Assembly: GCA_036734945.1 (NCBI GenBank)
Contig: DAIMXP010000001.1
Span: 1-64,000, forward strand
DNA: 64,000 bases
Reading direction: 5' to 3'
Origin: UBA4733 sp036734945
Lineage (GTDB): Bacteria; Chloroflexota; UBA4733
Shown here piece after piece: positions 26,086-34,480 of the stretch. Under the pieces are notes generated by a model. The model was not told the DNA's origin and made no database searches. It worked only from the letters and a program-made list of their open reading frames with translations. The position numbers were made by a program, and so were the translations under genes. How positions within the stretch are numbered: position 1 is the first letter of the stretch; each line of letters begins with the position of its first letter.

Positions 26086-27354
26086 ATGCCGTTTGTCAGC
26101 GAAGTGGTCAATGCCCCGGTTTTTGATGCCCGGCGCGAGCGCATCGGGAAGATCACCGACGTGCTGGTCCAGCCGACGATCCCCTATCCCACGGTGAGCG
26201 CCGTCGAGGTCACGGCAGGACGCAACGTCCTGCTCGTGCCCTGGTCGCTCATTAGCCAGTTCAACGCCGAAGCGGTCACGCTCTCCGTTGCCCGTGGCGA
26301 GGTGCCGACCAACGGGGTACCATCCGGCAATGGGCAGGTCCGGCTGGTGCGGGATGTCCTGGACAAGCAGATCCTCGATGCCGAGGGGTCGCGGCTCATC
26401 CGGGCCAACGATCTCCAGTTGGCCCAGAGCAACGGCAGTGTCCATCTGGTCGGCATCGATATCTCCGGCAAGGCGCTGATCCGGCGGCTCGGCCTGGGTC
26501 CCCTGGCCCGCAAGGTCGCCCAGCGCATGCCCGATACGGTCATCTCCTGGGACGACGTGGACCGCTTCGGCGGCAGCGGCGCTCCGGTGCGCCTGAAGGT
26601 CAGCGGGCGTTCCCTGGCCACCACACACCCGGCTGACCTTGCCGCTCTGGTCGATCAGCTTTCCGTCGCGGAGGGTCGCGCTCTAGTGCAAGCGCTGGAC
26701 GACGAGACAGCCGCCGACACGCTGGAGGAGGTAACCCCGGAGCGCCAGGTGTCGCTCCTCCAGGACATGGAAAGTGGCCGGGCCGCCGACATTCTGGAGG
26801 CGATGGGACCGGACGATGCTGCGGACGTGCTGGGCGATATGGCGGACGCCAAAGCGCGCGAGCTGCTTGGCCTGATGGAAGACGCCGAAGCGCGGGAAGT
26901 GCGGGAACTGCTCGGCTACCCCGAAGATAGCGCCGGCGGCATTATGACCACGGACTATCTGGCGGTACCGCAGCGCATGACCGCGCAACAGACGATTGAC
27001 GAACTACGAGCCAACCGAGCGCCGGCTGAGATGGCCTACTACGTCTACGTGTTGGAGGACCGGGAGAGTGAGCGCCTGACCGGCGTCGTGTCGCTGCGGG
27101 AACTGATCCTGGCTGACCCGTCCAAGCCGCTCACCGAGGTCATGACGCACAACCCGATAACGGTCAACGTCAATGACCACCAGGACGACGTTGCCAGGCT
27201 GATCGCCAAGTATAATCTCTTGGCGGTCCCGGTTATCGACGATCAGCGGCGACTGCAAGGGGTCGTTACCGTCGACGACGCTATCGACATTCTCCTGCCC
27301 ACCGCCTGGAAGAAGCGCCTGCCGCGCGTGTTTGCCCGGCAGCCGGTGTCCTAA
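26086..27354 (+). CDS. soluble PRC-barrel / MgtE-N / CBS-pair protein
   Basis: A 422-aa protein. Residues 1-70 and about 85-160 each look like PRC-barrel domains (VVNAPVFDARRERIGKITDV and VRDVLDKQILDAEGSRLIRA). About 190-290 is a MgtE N-terminal helical superhelix with repeats such as LEEVTPERQVSLLQDM and MGPDDAADVLGDMADAKA. About 295-410 is a CBS pair (TTDYLAVPQRMTAQQTID, LTEVMTHNPITVNVNDHQDD). These are the cytosolic Mg2+-sensing parts of MgtE, but the five-helix membrane channel domain is absent. It may be a regulatory Mg2+ or nucleotide sensor rather than a transporter. The last base of its TAA lies four bases into the convergent gene. Confidence 0.85.
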   Translation: MPFVSEVVNAPVFDARRERIGKITDVLVQPTIPYPTVSAVEVTAGRNVLLVPWSLISQFNAEAVTLSVARGEVPTNGVPSGNGQVRLVRDVLDKQILDAEGSRLIRANDLQLAQSNGSVHLVGIDISGKALIRRLGLGPLARKVAQRMPDTVISWDDVDRFGGSGAPVRLKVSGRSLATTHPADLAALVDQLSVAEGRALVQALDDETAADTLEEVTPERQVSLLQDMESGRAADILEAMGPDDAADVLGDMADAKARELLGLMEDAEAREVRELLGYPEDSAGGIMTTDYLAVPQRMTAQQTIDELRANRAPAEMAYYVYVLEDRESERLTGVVSLRELILADPSKPLTEVMTHNPITVNVNDHQDDVARLIAKYNLLAVPVIDDQRRLQGVVTVDDAIDILLPTAWKKRLPRVFARQPVS

Positions 27355-29195
27355 TCGCCGCCGGCTGCGTCGGACCAGGCAAACACGCCGCGATAGCTGG
27401 CGAGACCGGAGTTGCCGAAGTTCAGGTGTGGCAACTGTTGCAGGCCGACAATGCTATCGACGACGGGATGCGGGTCCGAGCCGTCGCGAGCCACCACCCA
27501 CAATTGTGCGCTGTCCCCCTCCTGGTGGACATAGATGATCTCCTTGCCGTCCTTCGACCACTGTGGAAAACTGTCCAGCGGTCCGGCACTGAGCGGCCGC
27601 CGCCCGCTGCCGTCGGGGCCTTCCAGCCAGATGCGGCGTGAACTGCCGGCAGCCGTGCTCGGGGATGGCAACAGGCTACTGGCGTAGGCAATGAGCACGC
27701 CGTCGGGCGACCAGGCCGCGTCCCCATCGGCTCGCCCCGGATCAGTCAGCTCGTGCGCCGGCCCCTGGGGGCGAACCGGCACCACCGTGACCTGGCCCGG
27801 TCCCTGATGGCCATCCCGTGTGCGTGAGGGCGCCACGGCGGCGAGCGCGTGGCCGTCGGGCGCCCAGGAGACGAAGTCCCGGTACATCAGGACGGCGGGT
27901 AGCATGACTCGCTCGCCCCCGTGCCTGGACCAGAGGGCCAGCGGAGCCGGCGTACTCGCACGTTGTCCCAGGCCCCGCGACGTCCAGAAGGTAAACGCCT
28001 CGCTTTGTGGGTCCCAGGTACCAAGGACAGGGAGCGCTAATGGGTCGCCTGGTGCTGGCGCGATTGACGCCCCGGCGACGCCGGTGTTCGCTGGTCTCGC
28101 GTCGTTCATCCCGACAGATACCTGCGTGATGCTGCCACCCCGGCTGACCAGCCAGATGGACTGGGCCGCTCCGCCGACGCCGCGCCGCTCCACCGCGACT
28201 TCGGAGCCATCGGGCGACCAGGCAAGGTTCGTGATAGAACCGCCGGCAGGCAAGAGTGGCCGGGGCGAATCGCTTCCGGCCTGCACCAACCACAGACCAC
28301 CGCTGGACGATGCAACGGCGATTTCGTCGCGCCGAGGAGACCAGCGAGCGAGTCCAGAATCTGCCGGTGCGGGTAGGCGCCAGGGCGCCGCACTGGCGCC
28401 CGGTTGCAGCAACCGAAGGACCGCCGAGGATGCCGGTCCGGTCGATTCGTACAGCAGCCAGCGGCCGGAAGGCGACCAGCGCGGCGCCGTCGCTGCGCCG
28501 GCCGAGGTGAGCAGGCGGCTCCCCGTCGCGCTGTACACGCGGAGATCACCGCTCAGCACAGCGGCGATCTTGCCCGAAAGATGAACTGTGTCGCTCACGG
28601 CCGGCAGGGGGGTGGCAGTGACAGCGTACCCTGGCGCCGCCGTGGCGCTGGCCCGTGGAGCCATCGACCGCGCCATCGCGGCGGGAGTCACTATCGCACC
28701 AACCGGCGTGACCGTGGCGCCTATTATCGGTACGGCTGCCTGGTAACCAGGGTTCGTTGCAGCGACGGCTTCAGGGCGGATGTGTCTGCTTACAGCGAGA
28801 GGAATCAGCAGCGCCGCAAGCACACTGACCAACAGACCGAGCGCCGTGCTGCGACGCACCGATGCATCCGCCCGCGGCTGTGTTGGCCTGTGTGCCGCGA
28901 CGGGCGTGGAACCGGCGGATGCCGGATCACCGAGTCGCTCCCAACTCGGCGGTCCACGGCGGCGGATAGACCCTGTCGCCGTAGGAGGCGTTGTTGCGTC
29001 CCTGACCTGGCGGGCGACCATTGCGCCAATGAGCGTGTTGGTGCGCTGACGCAGGGCCTGCCACTCGGCCAGGCGCGCCCGGCAATGGACGCAATTCTGC
29101 ACGTGCATTTCGATGGCGCGACGCTCGTCCGGCGTGGCCTCACCGTCGGCGTACACCATCAGCAGCAGATCAAACCTGCTGCAATCCTCAGTCAT
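27351..29195 (-). CDS. transmembrane anti-sigma factor with TolB-like beta-propeller
   Basis: A 614-aa protein. The cytosolic N-terminus carries the zinc-binding anti-sigma (ZAS) motif H-x3-C-x2-C as HVQNCVHC, in the context ADGEATPDERRAIEMHV. One membrane segment follows at about residues 120-140 (LGLLVSVLAALLIPLAV), then a Thr/Ala/Pro-rich linker. The large extracytoplasmic part is a beta-propeller of WD40/TolB type, with repeated blades such as APRWSPSGRWLLYES, NLAWSPDGSEVAVE, DAAWSPDGVLIAYAS and FPQWSKDGKEIIYV. It should hold the ECF sigma factor encoded just upstream; the propeller may sense an external ligand or wall stress. The start ATG 29195 overlaps the sigma stop (ATGACTGA), showing translational coupling. 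Confidence 0.87.
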   Translation of the reverse strand: MTEDCSRFDLLLMVYADGEATPDERRAIEMHVQNCVHCRARLAEWQALRQRTNTLIGAMVARQVRDATTPPTATGSIRRRGPPSWERLGDPASAGSTPVAAHRPTQPRADASVRRSTALGLLVSVLAALLIPLAVSRHIRPEAVAATNPGYQAAVPIIGATVTPVGAIVTPAAMARSMAPRASATAAPGYAVTATPLPAVSDTVHLSGKIAAVLSGDLRVYSATGSRLLTSAGAATAPRWSPSGRWLLYESTGPASSAVLRLLQPGASAAPWRLPAPADSGLARWSPRRDEIAVASSSGGLWLVQAGSDSPRPLLPAGGSITNLAWSPDGSEVAVERRGVGGAAQSIWLVSRGGSITQVSVGMNDARPANTGVAGASIAPAPGDPLALPVLGTWDPQSEAFTFWTSRGLGQRASTPAPLALWSRHGGERVMLPAVLMYRDFVSWAPDGHALAAVAPSRTRDGHQGPGQVTVVPVRPQGPAHELTDPGRADGDAAWSPDGVLIAYASSLLPSPSTAAGSSRRIWLEGPDGSGRRPLSAGPLDSFPQWSKDGKEIIYVHQEGDSAQLWVVARDGSDPHPVVDSIVGLQQLPHLNFGNSGLASYRGVFAWSDAAGGD

Positions 29196-29763
29196 CACCG
29201 TTCCGTTGCGCTCGATGAGTCGCTGGCGGGGAGGCGGCGTCGCGGGACTCGGCAGCATAGGCGGCCCGAAACGCGAGCCGGGCGCGATAGATGCGCTGTT
29301 TCACCGCCGCCACCGAACAATCGAGAGTCTGGCTCAAGTCCGCGTAGGTCAGACCTTCGGCGTGGCCAAGGAGGCATGCCACGTGTTCGGGCGGCAGATT
29401 GGCCAGGGCACGCGCAACGGCGTCACCAGCGGCGATATCGTCGCCGAGGTCACGCCGTCCTGAGCGGTCATGCAGGTAGAGGTCGAAGGGTACCCAGGCG
29501 ACGATGCGCTTCCGACGGAGGGCGCTGATTGCCTTGTTCGTGGCGATGCGGTAGAGCCACGGTACCAGATACGCTTCATCCTGGAGGGTGGGCAACGCCT
29601 TGTAGGCCGAGACGAAAGTGTCCTGGCACAGGTCCTCAGCAAGTGCAGCATCGCGCACCATGCCGGCCAGGTAGCGCCCGATGGCCGGGCGGTACGTCTC
29701 GAAGATCGCCTCGAAAGAGAGCGACCGTGCCCGCCCGGCGACCTGCACCAGTCCGATGTCCAT
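29188..29763 (-). CDS. ECF-type RNA polymerase sigma factor
   Basis: A 191-aa sigma-70 family protein with only regions 2 and 4, as in extracytoplasmic-function sigma factors. Region 2 (residues 15-85) includes YLAGMVRDAALAEDLCQDTF and YLVPWLYRIATNKAISALRR. Region 4 (about 120-170) has LPPEHVACLLGHAEGLTYAD then LDCSVAAVKQRIYRARLAFR. The start ATG 29763 is preceded by GGGAGG at good spacing. It is co-transcribed and overlapping with the anti-sigma gene, so its activity is probably controlled by release from that membrane protein. Target genes cannot be predicted here. Confidence 0.92.
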   Translation of the reverse strand: MDIGLVQVAGRARSLSFEAIFETYRPAIGRYLAGMVRDAALAEDLCQDTFVSAYKALPTLQDEAYLVPWLYRIATNKAISALRRKRIVAWVPFDLYLHDRSGRRDLGDDIAAGDAVARALANLPPEHVACLLGHAEGLTYADLSQTLDCSVAAVKQRIYRARLAFRAAYAAESRDAASPPATHRAQRNGDD

Positions 29764-29869
29764 ACCGCTGCCTCCCGCGCCAGCGCACAGCACATTCACC
29801 ACATCGTTGTCGATCCAACGGTAGCCGCGCTGGAGCACGGTGGGCGTGCCGCAGCGATGGATGCGTCGC

Positions 29870-30259
29870 TCAGTCGTCCAGTCCGCCCATATCGTCGCCG
29901 CCGGGCATGTCGCCCAGCGCCGGGTCGCCGTCCAGCCCGGCTGGATCCTCACCGCGCTCGACGGCGTCGACCATCTCGTCGAACTCCGGGCCGAGGTCCT
30001 CGCCAAGTTCCTTCCCCATGCGCCGTGCCCAACGTGCCACGCTGCGCGGGTCATTCTCGTCTAGGTCGCCGAACATACTGGGGTCGCTCATTTCGTCGGC
30101 CCGGCTCTCTTCCGACTTCACCGTGGAGAAGAGCGAGACGAGTTTCTGCATGGGTTGGCCGCAGCGTGGGCAGACCGGGGCCTGAGCTTCGGCGTATGTC
30201 AGGAAAAAGGCGCTCGTTCGCCGTCGGCACGCCGGGCAACGGTATTCATAGACAGGCAT
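29870..30259 (-). CDS. FmdB-family zinc-ribbon protein
   Basis: A 129-aa protein. The N-terminal 40 residues form the FmdB regulatory zinc ribbon: MPVYEYRCPACRRR and VCPRCGQPMQKLVS, with two CxxC knuckles. The rest is acidic and Met/Gly/Asp-rich (GDDMGGLDD at the end), with a predicted helix (VARWARRMGKELGEDL). The biochemical role of the family is unsettled; the founder was found near formamide/amide utilisation genes. It is not clearly part of the ECF operon, since about 100 bp separate them. Confidence 0.85.
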   Translation of the reverse strand: MPVYEYRCPACRRRTSAFFLTYAEAQAPVCPRCGQPMQKLVSLFSTVKSEESRADEMSDPSMFGDLDENDPRSVARWARRMGKELGEDLGPEFDEMVDAVERGEDPAGLDGDPALGDMPGGDDMGGLDD

Positions 30260-30426
30260 GGGCTGTTCTCTTCCTACGCTTGCCGCATCGCAACTGGCTG
30301 GTGGTGCATTGTGCTCGCCTTCAGGCTACGCGCACTCGGCGGCGGCTGTCAATGGCGGCGGGAACGACGGTGCAGCAAACGTCCAGGCAACGCCGAAACG
30401 ACGGAAGGTACAGCGCCACCGAACCA

Positions 30427-30457
30427 CTGACAGGCCAATGCGTATCTGTCGTATACT
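30427..30457 (+). promoter_or_regulatory. putative promoter of the antitoxin-Doc pair
   Basis: CTGACA (30427-30432) and TATACT (30452-30457) are separated by 19 bp, slightly long. The -10 box is identical to those before several other genes in this window. The short palindrome GCATGC at the putative start point might bind the antitoxin (inference). Confidence 0.35.
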
Positions 30458-30483
30458 GCATGCATACACGAAAAGGAAGGTGA

Positions 30484-30702
30484 ATGATGGTCACGGCCAA
30501 ACTTCGACGGAGCGGGAACAGCTTCATTGTCACGGTCCCTCGATCGGAAGTCGATCGACTGCGATTGAGCGAAGGCCAGACCGTGGCCGTGGAAGTACAC
30601 GCCGTGGAAGTCCGACCGGTGTTGTCACCGGAGTTACAGGCTATATTTGACGAGGTCTTTCCTGAGATTGAACCGGCGCTGCGCTACCTGGCGGATCGCT
30701 AA
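30484..30702 (+). CDS. AbrB/MazE-type antitoxin
   Basis: A 72-aa protein. Residues 1-45 are a SpoVT/AbrB swapped-hairpin DNA-binding domain (TAKLRRSGNSFIVTVPRSEV and LSEGQTVAVEV). The remaining acidic, helical tail (ELQAIFDEVFPEIEPALRYL) is the kind of segment that wraps around and neutralises a toxin. Ribosome site AAGGAAGG lies before ATG 30484; the second ATG at 30487 is equally well placed. It is followed after 2 bp by the Doc-like gene. Together they form a type II toxin-antitoxin-like operon, probably autoregulated by this protein. Confidence 0.85.
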   Translation: MMVTAKLRRSGNSFIVTVPRSEVDRLRLSEGQTVAVEVHAVEVRPVLSPELQAIFDEVFPEIEPALRYLADR

Positions 30703-30704
30703 CC

Positions 30705-31115
30705 GTGGCTGGGGAGACGAAGTACCTGGGCGTCGCTGACGTCATCGCTCTTCATAATGCCATGATGGAGCGTCTCGGCGTCCAACCGGAACCCTTGCGT
30801 GATGCCGGTTTGCTGGAGTCTGCCTTGTTGAAGCCGCAGATGGCTGCTCATTACGAGCAGGCGGATTTGATCCGGCAAGCAACGCTGCTGGCTGTAGGTG
30901 TGGCGCAGAACCAACCGTTCGTTGATGGTAACAAACGAACAGCATTTACTGCATGTTCGGTCTTCTTGCGCCAAAATCACCTGCTATTTCGCGGGGATGT
31001 TATTGAGATGGCAAACCAATTGATCCTGCTTGCCGAGCGGACCGATGGCCTTGACGCCGCCACGGGGCGTTTTGAGGCGTGGTTGCGCGCACACGTCGTC
31101 GAGGAGACTCGCTAA
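30705..31115 (+). CDS. doc: Doc/Fic-family protein with Gln in place of the catalytic His
   Basis: A 136-aa protein with the Doc form of the Fic fold: N-terminal YLGVADVIALHNAMME, then GLLESALLKPQMAAHYE, and the Fic core QNQPFVDGNKRTAF. The canonical core is H-P/x-F-x-D/A-G/A-N-K/x-R, where the His is the general base for AMPylation or, in Doc, phosphorylation of EF-Tu. Here that position is Gln70 (codon CAA at 30912-30914). The rest (F72, D74, G75, N76, K77, R78) is intact. The product may be catalytically dead, weakened, or use another base. It starts with GTG 30705, 2 bp after the antitoxin stop. Confidence 0.85.
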   Translation: MAGETKYLGVADVIALHNAMMERLGVQPEPLRDAGLLESALLKPQMAAHYEQADLIRQATLLAVGVAQNQPFVDGNKRTAFTACSVFLRQNHLLFRGDVIEMANQLILLAERTDGLDAATGRFEAWLRAHVVEETR

Positions 31116-31543
31116 CAGCGGGGAAAGCCTGGGCTGCAGCGCGCCAGCGCGATGATGATAGGACTCTTGGCGCCCCTCAATTTGCTATTGTTGGCGTGCG
31201 CGCTGTTCCCTATGCTACTGCCGTAGCGATAGCTATAGAGTTGATACACGGCGTGCATCGCCTGGCACGTCTATTGCGTCATACTAGTTTCGAAGCGGAG
31301 GAACAGAGGAGACAGGGCATGCAAGCCACGATTGAACGCGACACCACGCAACTGATGACACGACGCCAGGTCGTTGTTGATGTAGCACCCGAGCGGTTGA
31401 CGACGCCGTACCGAGCGCCGTTAGCCACGTTTCTCGCCCTGGTCGCATCAGGTCGTGCTAGCGCATGCACTGCTCAAATGGTCGACCGTGACAACCTTAT
31501 GGGCGCCCACGCTTAACATATTCCTTCAGCCCCCGTTCAGCGC
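31116..31543. other. gap between doc and dut, no supported gene
   Basis: A plus-strand open frame runs through to 31516, overlapping the end of doc in another phase, but it has no ribosome site or recognisable family pattern and I do not call it. An A/T-richer block (about 31200-31260) with TAGCGATAGCTATAGAG may hold a promoter for dut. Otherwise nothing is seen. Confidence 0.4.
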
Positions 31544-31969
31544 ATGGTAACGCTCCTCGTTCAGCGTCTGATGCCTTCAGCCCTACTGCCCGCTTACTCT
31601 CGACCGGGAGATGCCGGCCTTGACCTGTTCGCCGCCGAGGCGTACGAACTGGCGCCCGGCGAACGGCACGCATTCGGTACAGCGATCGCCGTTGCTGTGC
31701 CCGATGGCTACGTCGGGCTCGTCTGGGACCGCTCAGGTCTGGCCGTTCGGGCGGGTCTCACGACCATGGGCGGTGTGATCGACGCCACCTATCGCGGCGA
31801 GATCAAAGTCCCGCTACTCAACACCGGGGACGCACCGTACCGTGTGCAGGTCGGTGACCGCATCGGGCAACTGTTGATTCAGCCCATTCCCGTCGTTGAG
31901 GTCTCCGAGGTACCGGACCTGCCTCCAACGCAGCGCGGGAGCGCCGGCTTTGGCTCCAGCGGCCGGTAG
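31544..31969 (+). CDS. dut: dUTP diphosphatase
   Basis: The enzyme hydrolyses dUTP to dUMP, keeping uracil out of DNA and feeding dTMP synthesis. At 141 aa it is a trimeric-type dUTPase with all five motifs in order: AGLDLFA (1), WDRSGLAV (2), GGVIDATYRGEIKV (3, with the catalytic Asp and Tyr), RIGQLLIQP (4) and RGSAGFGSSGR (5, phosphate-binding C-terminal arm). It is followed after 37 bp by tilS, so it may be the first gene of a dut-tilS-hpt-ridA unit. Confidence 0.95.
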   Translation: MVTLLVQRLMPSALLPAYSRPGDAGLDLFAAEAYELAPGERHAFGTAIAVAVPDGYVGLVWDRSGLAVRAGLTTMGGVIDATYRGEIKVPLLNTGDAPYRVQVGDRIGQLLIQPIPVVEVSEVPDLPPTQRGSAGFGSSGR

Positions 31970-32006
31970 CACGCCAGGCAGCGCCAGGCGTGCGCTAGAC
32001 TAAAGT

Positions 32007-33410
32007 GTGAGCGCAACATTGACGGGACGCAGGGACGCGCTGCGAGCAGACGTGCGCGGATACTGCCGTGACCGGCAACTCCTGTCCCCCGGCACACTGG
32101 TCGTAGCGGTTTCCGGCGGGGCCGATTCCGTTTGCCTGTTGCACGTCCTGCACGACCTGGCGCCGGAATTCGGCCTCACGTTGCATATCGCCCATTTCAA
32201 CCATGAACTGCGCGGCAAGGAGTCCGATGTTGACGCCCGACTCGTCGCGGAACTGGCGGATCGACTCCAAATCCGCGCAGACTTTGGAACTGGCGACGTG
32301 GGGGCAATGGCGGCCTCGGCCCATCGTTCGCTCGAAGCTGTCGCCCATGACATGCGCTGGGCGTTCCTGGAGGCGGTACGCCGGCGCCAGGGCGCCTACG
32401 CCGTCGCCACCGGCCACACTGCGGACGATCAGGCGGAGACGGTGCTGATGCACCTCTTGCGCGGCGCCGGCCTGCGCGGCCTGGCCGGCATGGCGCCCCT
32501 AGGACCGACGGTGCGGCGACCGCTGCTGGCCACGCGGCATGACGCCTGCGTGTCCTGGTGCCGGGAGCACGGCGTACACTGGCGGGAAGATAGCTCCAAC
32601 GCTGAGGTCTTCTGTCGGCGCAATGCCGTCCGGTTGGATGTGTTGCCTTTCCTCCGTCGCTACAACCCGGCAATCGATGCCGCGCTGACCGGGATGGCCG
32701 AGGCGGTCCAGGTTGATCTTGCCTATCTGGACACGCGCGCCGTCGACGCGTTGCACGCACTCGTTCGCCGGGCCGATAGTGGCGTGGAGCACCTGGCCCT
32801 GGCCGGCTACCTGGCTTTGCCCGAGGCGATACGCCGCCAGGTCCTCCTGAACTGGCTGGGACCTAACTCCCGGCGCGTACAGGTCACGAGTGTCGATGCC
32901 CTGTTGCGCACCGGGCACGCCGGTGATGCGGTGGCCCTGCCGGGTAATCGGCAGGTGGTCAAGCGCTACGACGATGCCATCCTGGAGGCGCGGACCCTGC
33001 CGCCACGTTTGCCCGCCGTGGCGTTGACGGTGCCGGGAGCCACCAGAGCAGTCGGCTGGAACTGGACTATTCAGACCGAATACCTCCCACGGGGGACTAC
33101 CAGACCCGCCAACCGTTGGTCTATCGATCTGGACGCGGAGCGGGTTCGCCTGCCGCTCACGCTCCGCCCGCGCAGCACGGGCGATCGTCTTGACCTCCCC
33201 GGCCTGACCGGCTCGAAGAAGCTGCAGGATATGCTCGTGGACGCTAAAATGCCTCGGCGGGAGCGCGACCGCCTGGGGATCATTGAGGCCGCGAACGGGA
33301 TTATCTGGTTGGCCGGCTGGCGCGCGGCAGCCTGGGCCACGGCCGACACGAACAGCGACAGCGTCCTGCGTCTGACTGTGGCGCATAGCGAGAATCAAGA
33401 AGCCGAATGA
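32007..33410 (+). CDS. tilS: tRNA(Ile)-lysidine synthase
   Basis: The enzyme attaches lysine to C34 of the CAU-anticodon isoleucine tRNA, switching it from Met to Ile decoding; it is essential in nearly all bacteria. The 467-aa protein has the N-type ATP pyrophosphatase PP-loop SGGADS at residues 36-41, then HFNHELRGKESDVDARLV, ATGHTADDQAETVLMHLLRG, and a C-terminal TilS domain (SKKLQDMLVDAKMPRRERD, IIWLAGWR). Start codon is GTG. Its stop overlaps the hpt start (ATGA), giving translational coupling in the common tilS-hpt arrangement. Confidence 0.95.
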   Translation: MSATLTGRRDALRADVRGYCRDRQLLSPGTLVVAVSGGADSVCLLHVLHDLAPEFGLTLHIAHFNHELRGKESDVDARLVAELADRLQIRADFGTGDVGAMAASAHRSLEAVAHDMRWAFLEAVRRRQGAYAVATGHTADDQAETVLMHLLRGAGLRGLAGMAPLGPTVRRPLLATRHDACVSWCREHGVHWREDSSNAEVFCRRNAVRLDVLPFLRRYNPAIDAALTGMAEAVQVDLAYLDTRAVDALHALVRRADSGVEHLALAGYLALPEAIRRQVLLNWLGPNSRRVQVTSVDALLRTGHAGDAVALPGNRQVVKRYDDAILEARTLPPRLPAVALTVPGATRAVGWNWTIQTEYLPRGTTRPANRWSIDLDAERVRLPLTLRPRSTGDRLDLPGLTGSKKLQDMLVDAKMPRRERDRLGIIEAANGIIWLAGWRAAAWATADTNSDSVLRLTVAHSENQEAE

Positions 33411-34045
33411 GCAGTTCCGGCGATACTGTCGCTGCGTCGCCCTTGCCCCTTGCCTCCGTCCCTGGGGCCCCGTCCCCCATGGACGCCGACATGTTGACGG
33501 TCTTGATCGGCTCCGAGGAGTTGCAACGCCGCGTGGGCGAACTGGCCGCCGAGTTGGTTGGCGTCTACCGCAACCGCAATCCGGTGCTTGTTGGCGTTTT
33601 GAAGGGGGCGATGGTGTTCATGGTCGATTTGATGCGTGCCATGGCCATCCCGCTGCAGGTGGAGTTTATGGCCGTCAGCAGCTACCAGGGCGGCACGCGC
33701 AGTAGCGGGGCCGTGCGCATCCTGATGGACCTCAAGACGAGCGTGGAAGGTCGCGATGTGGTCATCGTCGAGGACATCGTGGACAGTGGTCTCACCCTGC
33801 GTTACTTGCGCGACTATCTGCTCTCCCAACGGCCGGCCAGCCTGTGCATCGTGGCGCTGCTCGACAAGGAGATCGAGCGCGCCGATGGCCTGCGCATCGA
33901 TTACACCGGTTTCCGCATCCCTGACCGATTTGTTGTGGGCTATGGCTTAGACTACGCAGAGCGGTATCGCAATCTGCCGTATGTCGGCGTGATCAAGCCG
34001 ACCGTCCTCGGCGGAGAGCCGGCCGAGGCAGAAAGGCAGCCGTAG
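33407..34045 (+). CDS. hpt: hypoxanthine (guanine) phosphoribosyltransferase
   Basis: A purine salvage enzyme that transfers ribose-5-phosphate from PRPP to hypoxanthine/guanine. The core begins near residue 30 (VLIGSEELQRRVGELAAEL). It has VGVLKGAMVFMVDLMRA, the flexible-loop SYQGGTRSSG, the PRPP-binding motif VVIVEDIVDSGLTLRYL, and the base-specificity segment PDRFVVGYGLDYAERYRNLP. The N-terminus is extended by about 25 Pro/Ala/Ser-rich residues. ATG 33483 (MDADMLTVLIG) would be a more typical start, but ATG 33407 overlaps the tilS stop. In many bacteria ftsH follows; here ridA does. Confidence 0.93.
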   Translation: MSSSGDTVAASPLPLASVPGAPSPMDADMLTVLIGSEELQRRVGELAAELVGVYRNRNPVLVGVLKGAMVFMVDLMRAMAIPLQVEFMAVSSYQGGTRSSGAVRILMDLKTSVEGRDVVIVEDIVDSGLTLRYLRDYLLSQRPASLCIVALLDKEIERADGLRIDYTGFRIPDRFVVGYGLDYAERYRNLPYVGVIKPTVLGGEPAEAERQP

Positions 34046-34082
34046 CGGTTGCTGTGTATGATGTCGATTTGGAGGGACAACC

Positions 34083-34475
34083 ATGGCGGATGAGAAGCGC
34101 ATCGTGCGGACCGATCTCGCACCGCAGCCGGTAGGGCCGTATTCGCAGGCCACGGTCTGGAATGGACTGGTCTTCGTTGCCGGGCAAGGACCGACCAATC
34201 CCGCCACCGGCCAGCGGGTGGAAGACATTGAGGGCCAGACGCATCAGGTCATGCGCAACCTGGCGGCGATCTTGGAGGCCGCCGACAGCGCGCTGGATCT
34301 GGCCCTGCGTTGCACCTGCTATTTGCGCGACATGAACGACTTCCAGCGCTTTAACGCGGTCTACGCCCAATACTTCCCGCAGAACCCGCCAGCCCGGACA
34401 ACCATCCAGGCCGGTCGCCTACCCGGTGATATTGCTGTGGAGATTGACATTATCGCGGCGGTGAGGGCGAGTTAG
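34083..34475 (+). CDS. ridA: RidA-family enamine/imine deaminase
   Basis: A 130-aa trimeric protein of the YjgF/YER057c/UK114 family. Members hydrolyse reactive 2-aminoacrylate-type enamines made by PLP enzymes such as threonine dehydratase. Diagnostic parts are PVGPYSQATVWNGLVFVAGQ, MRNLAAILEAADSALD, and NPPARTTIQAGRLP with the conserved Arg that binds the substrate carboxylate. ATG 34083 follows GGAGGGACAACC. It lies 37 bp after hpt and is probably co-transcribed. A palindromic repeat follows directly downstream. Confidence 0.92.
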   Translation: MADEKRIVRTDLAPQPVGPYSQATVWNGLVFVAGQGPTNPATGQRVEDIEGQTHQVMRNLAAILEAADSALDLALRCTCYLRDMNDFQRFNAVYAQYFPQNPPARTTIQAGRLPGDIAVEIDIIAAVRAS

Positions 34476-34480
34476 GCGAA

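Noticed and set aside
31079..31516. Plus-strand frame of 145 codons after doc
   Set aside because: It overlaps the doc end out of frame, has no ribosome site and no recognisable domain. A 24-residue hydrophobic frame at 31152-31226 was also considered, as a possible membrane peptide, and rejected for lack of any translation signal.
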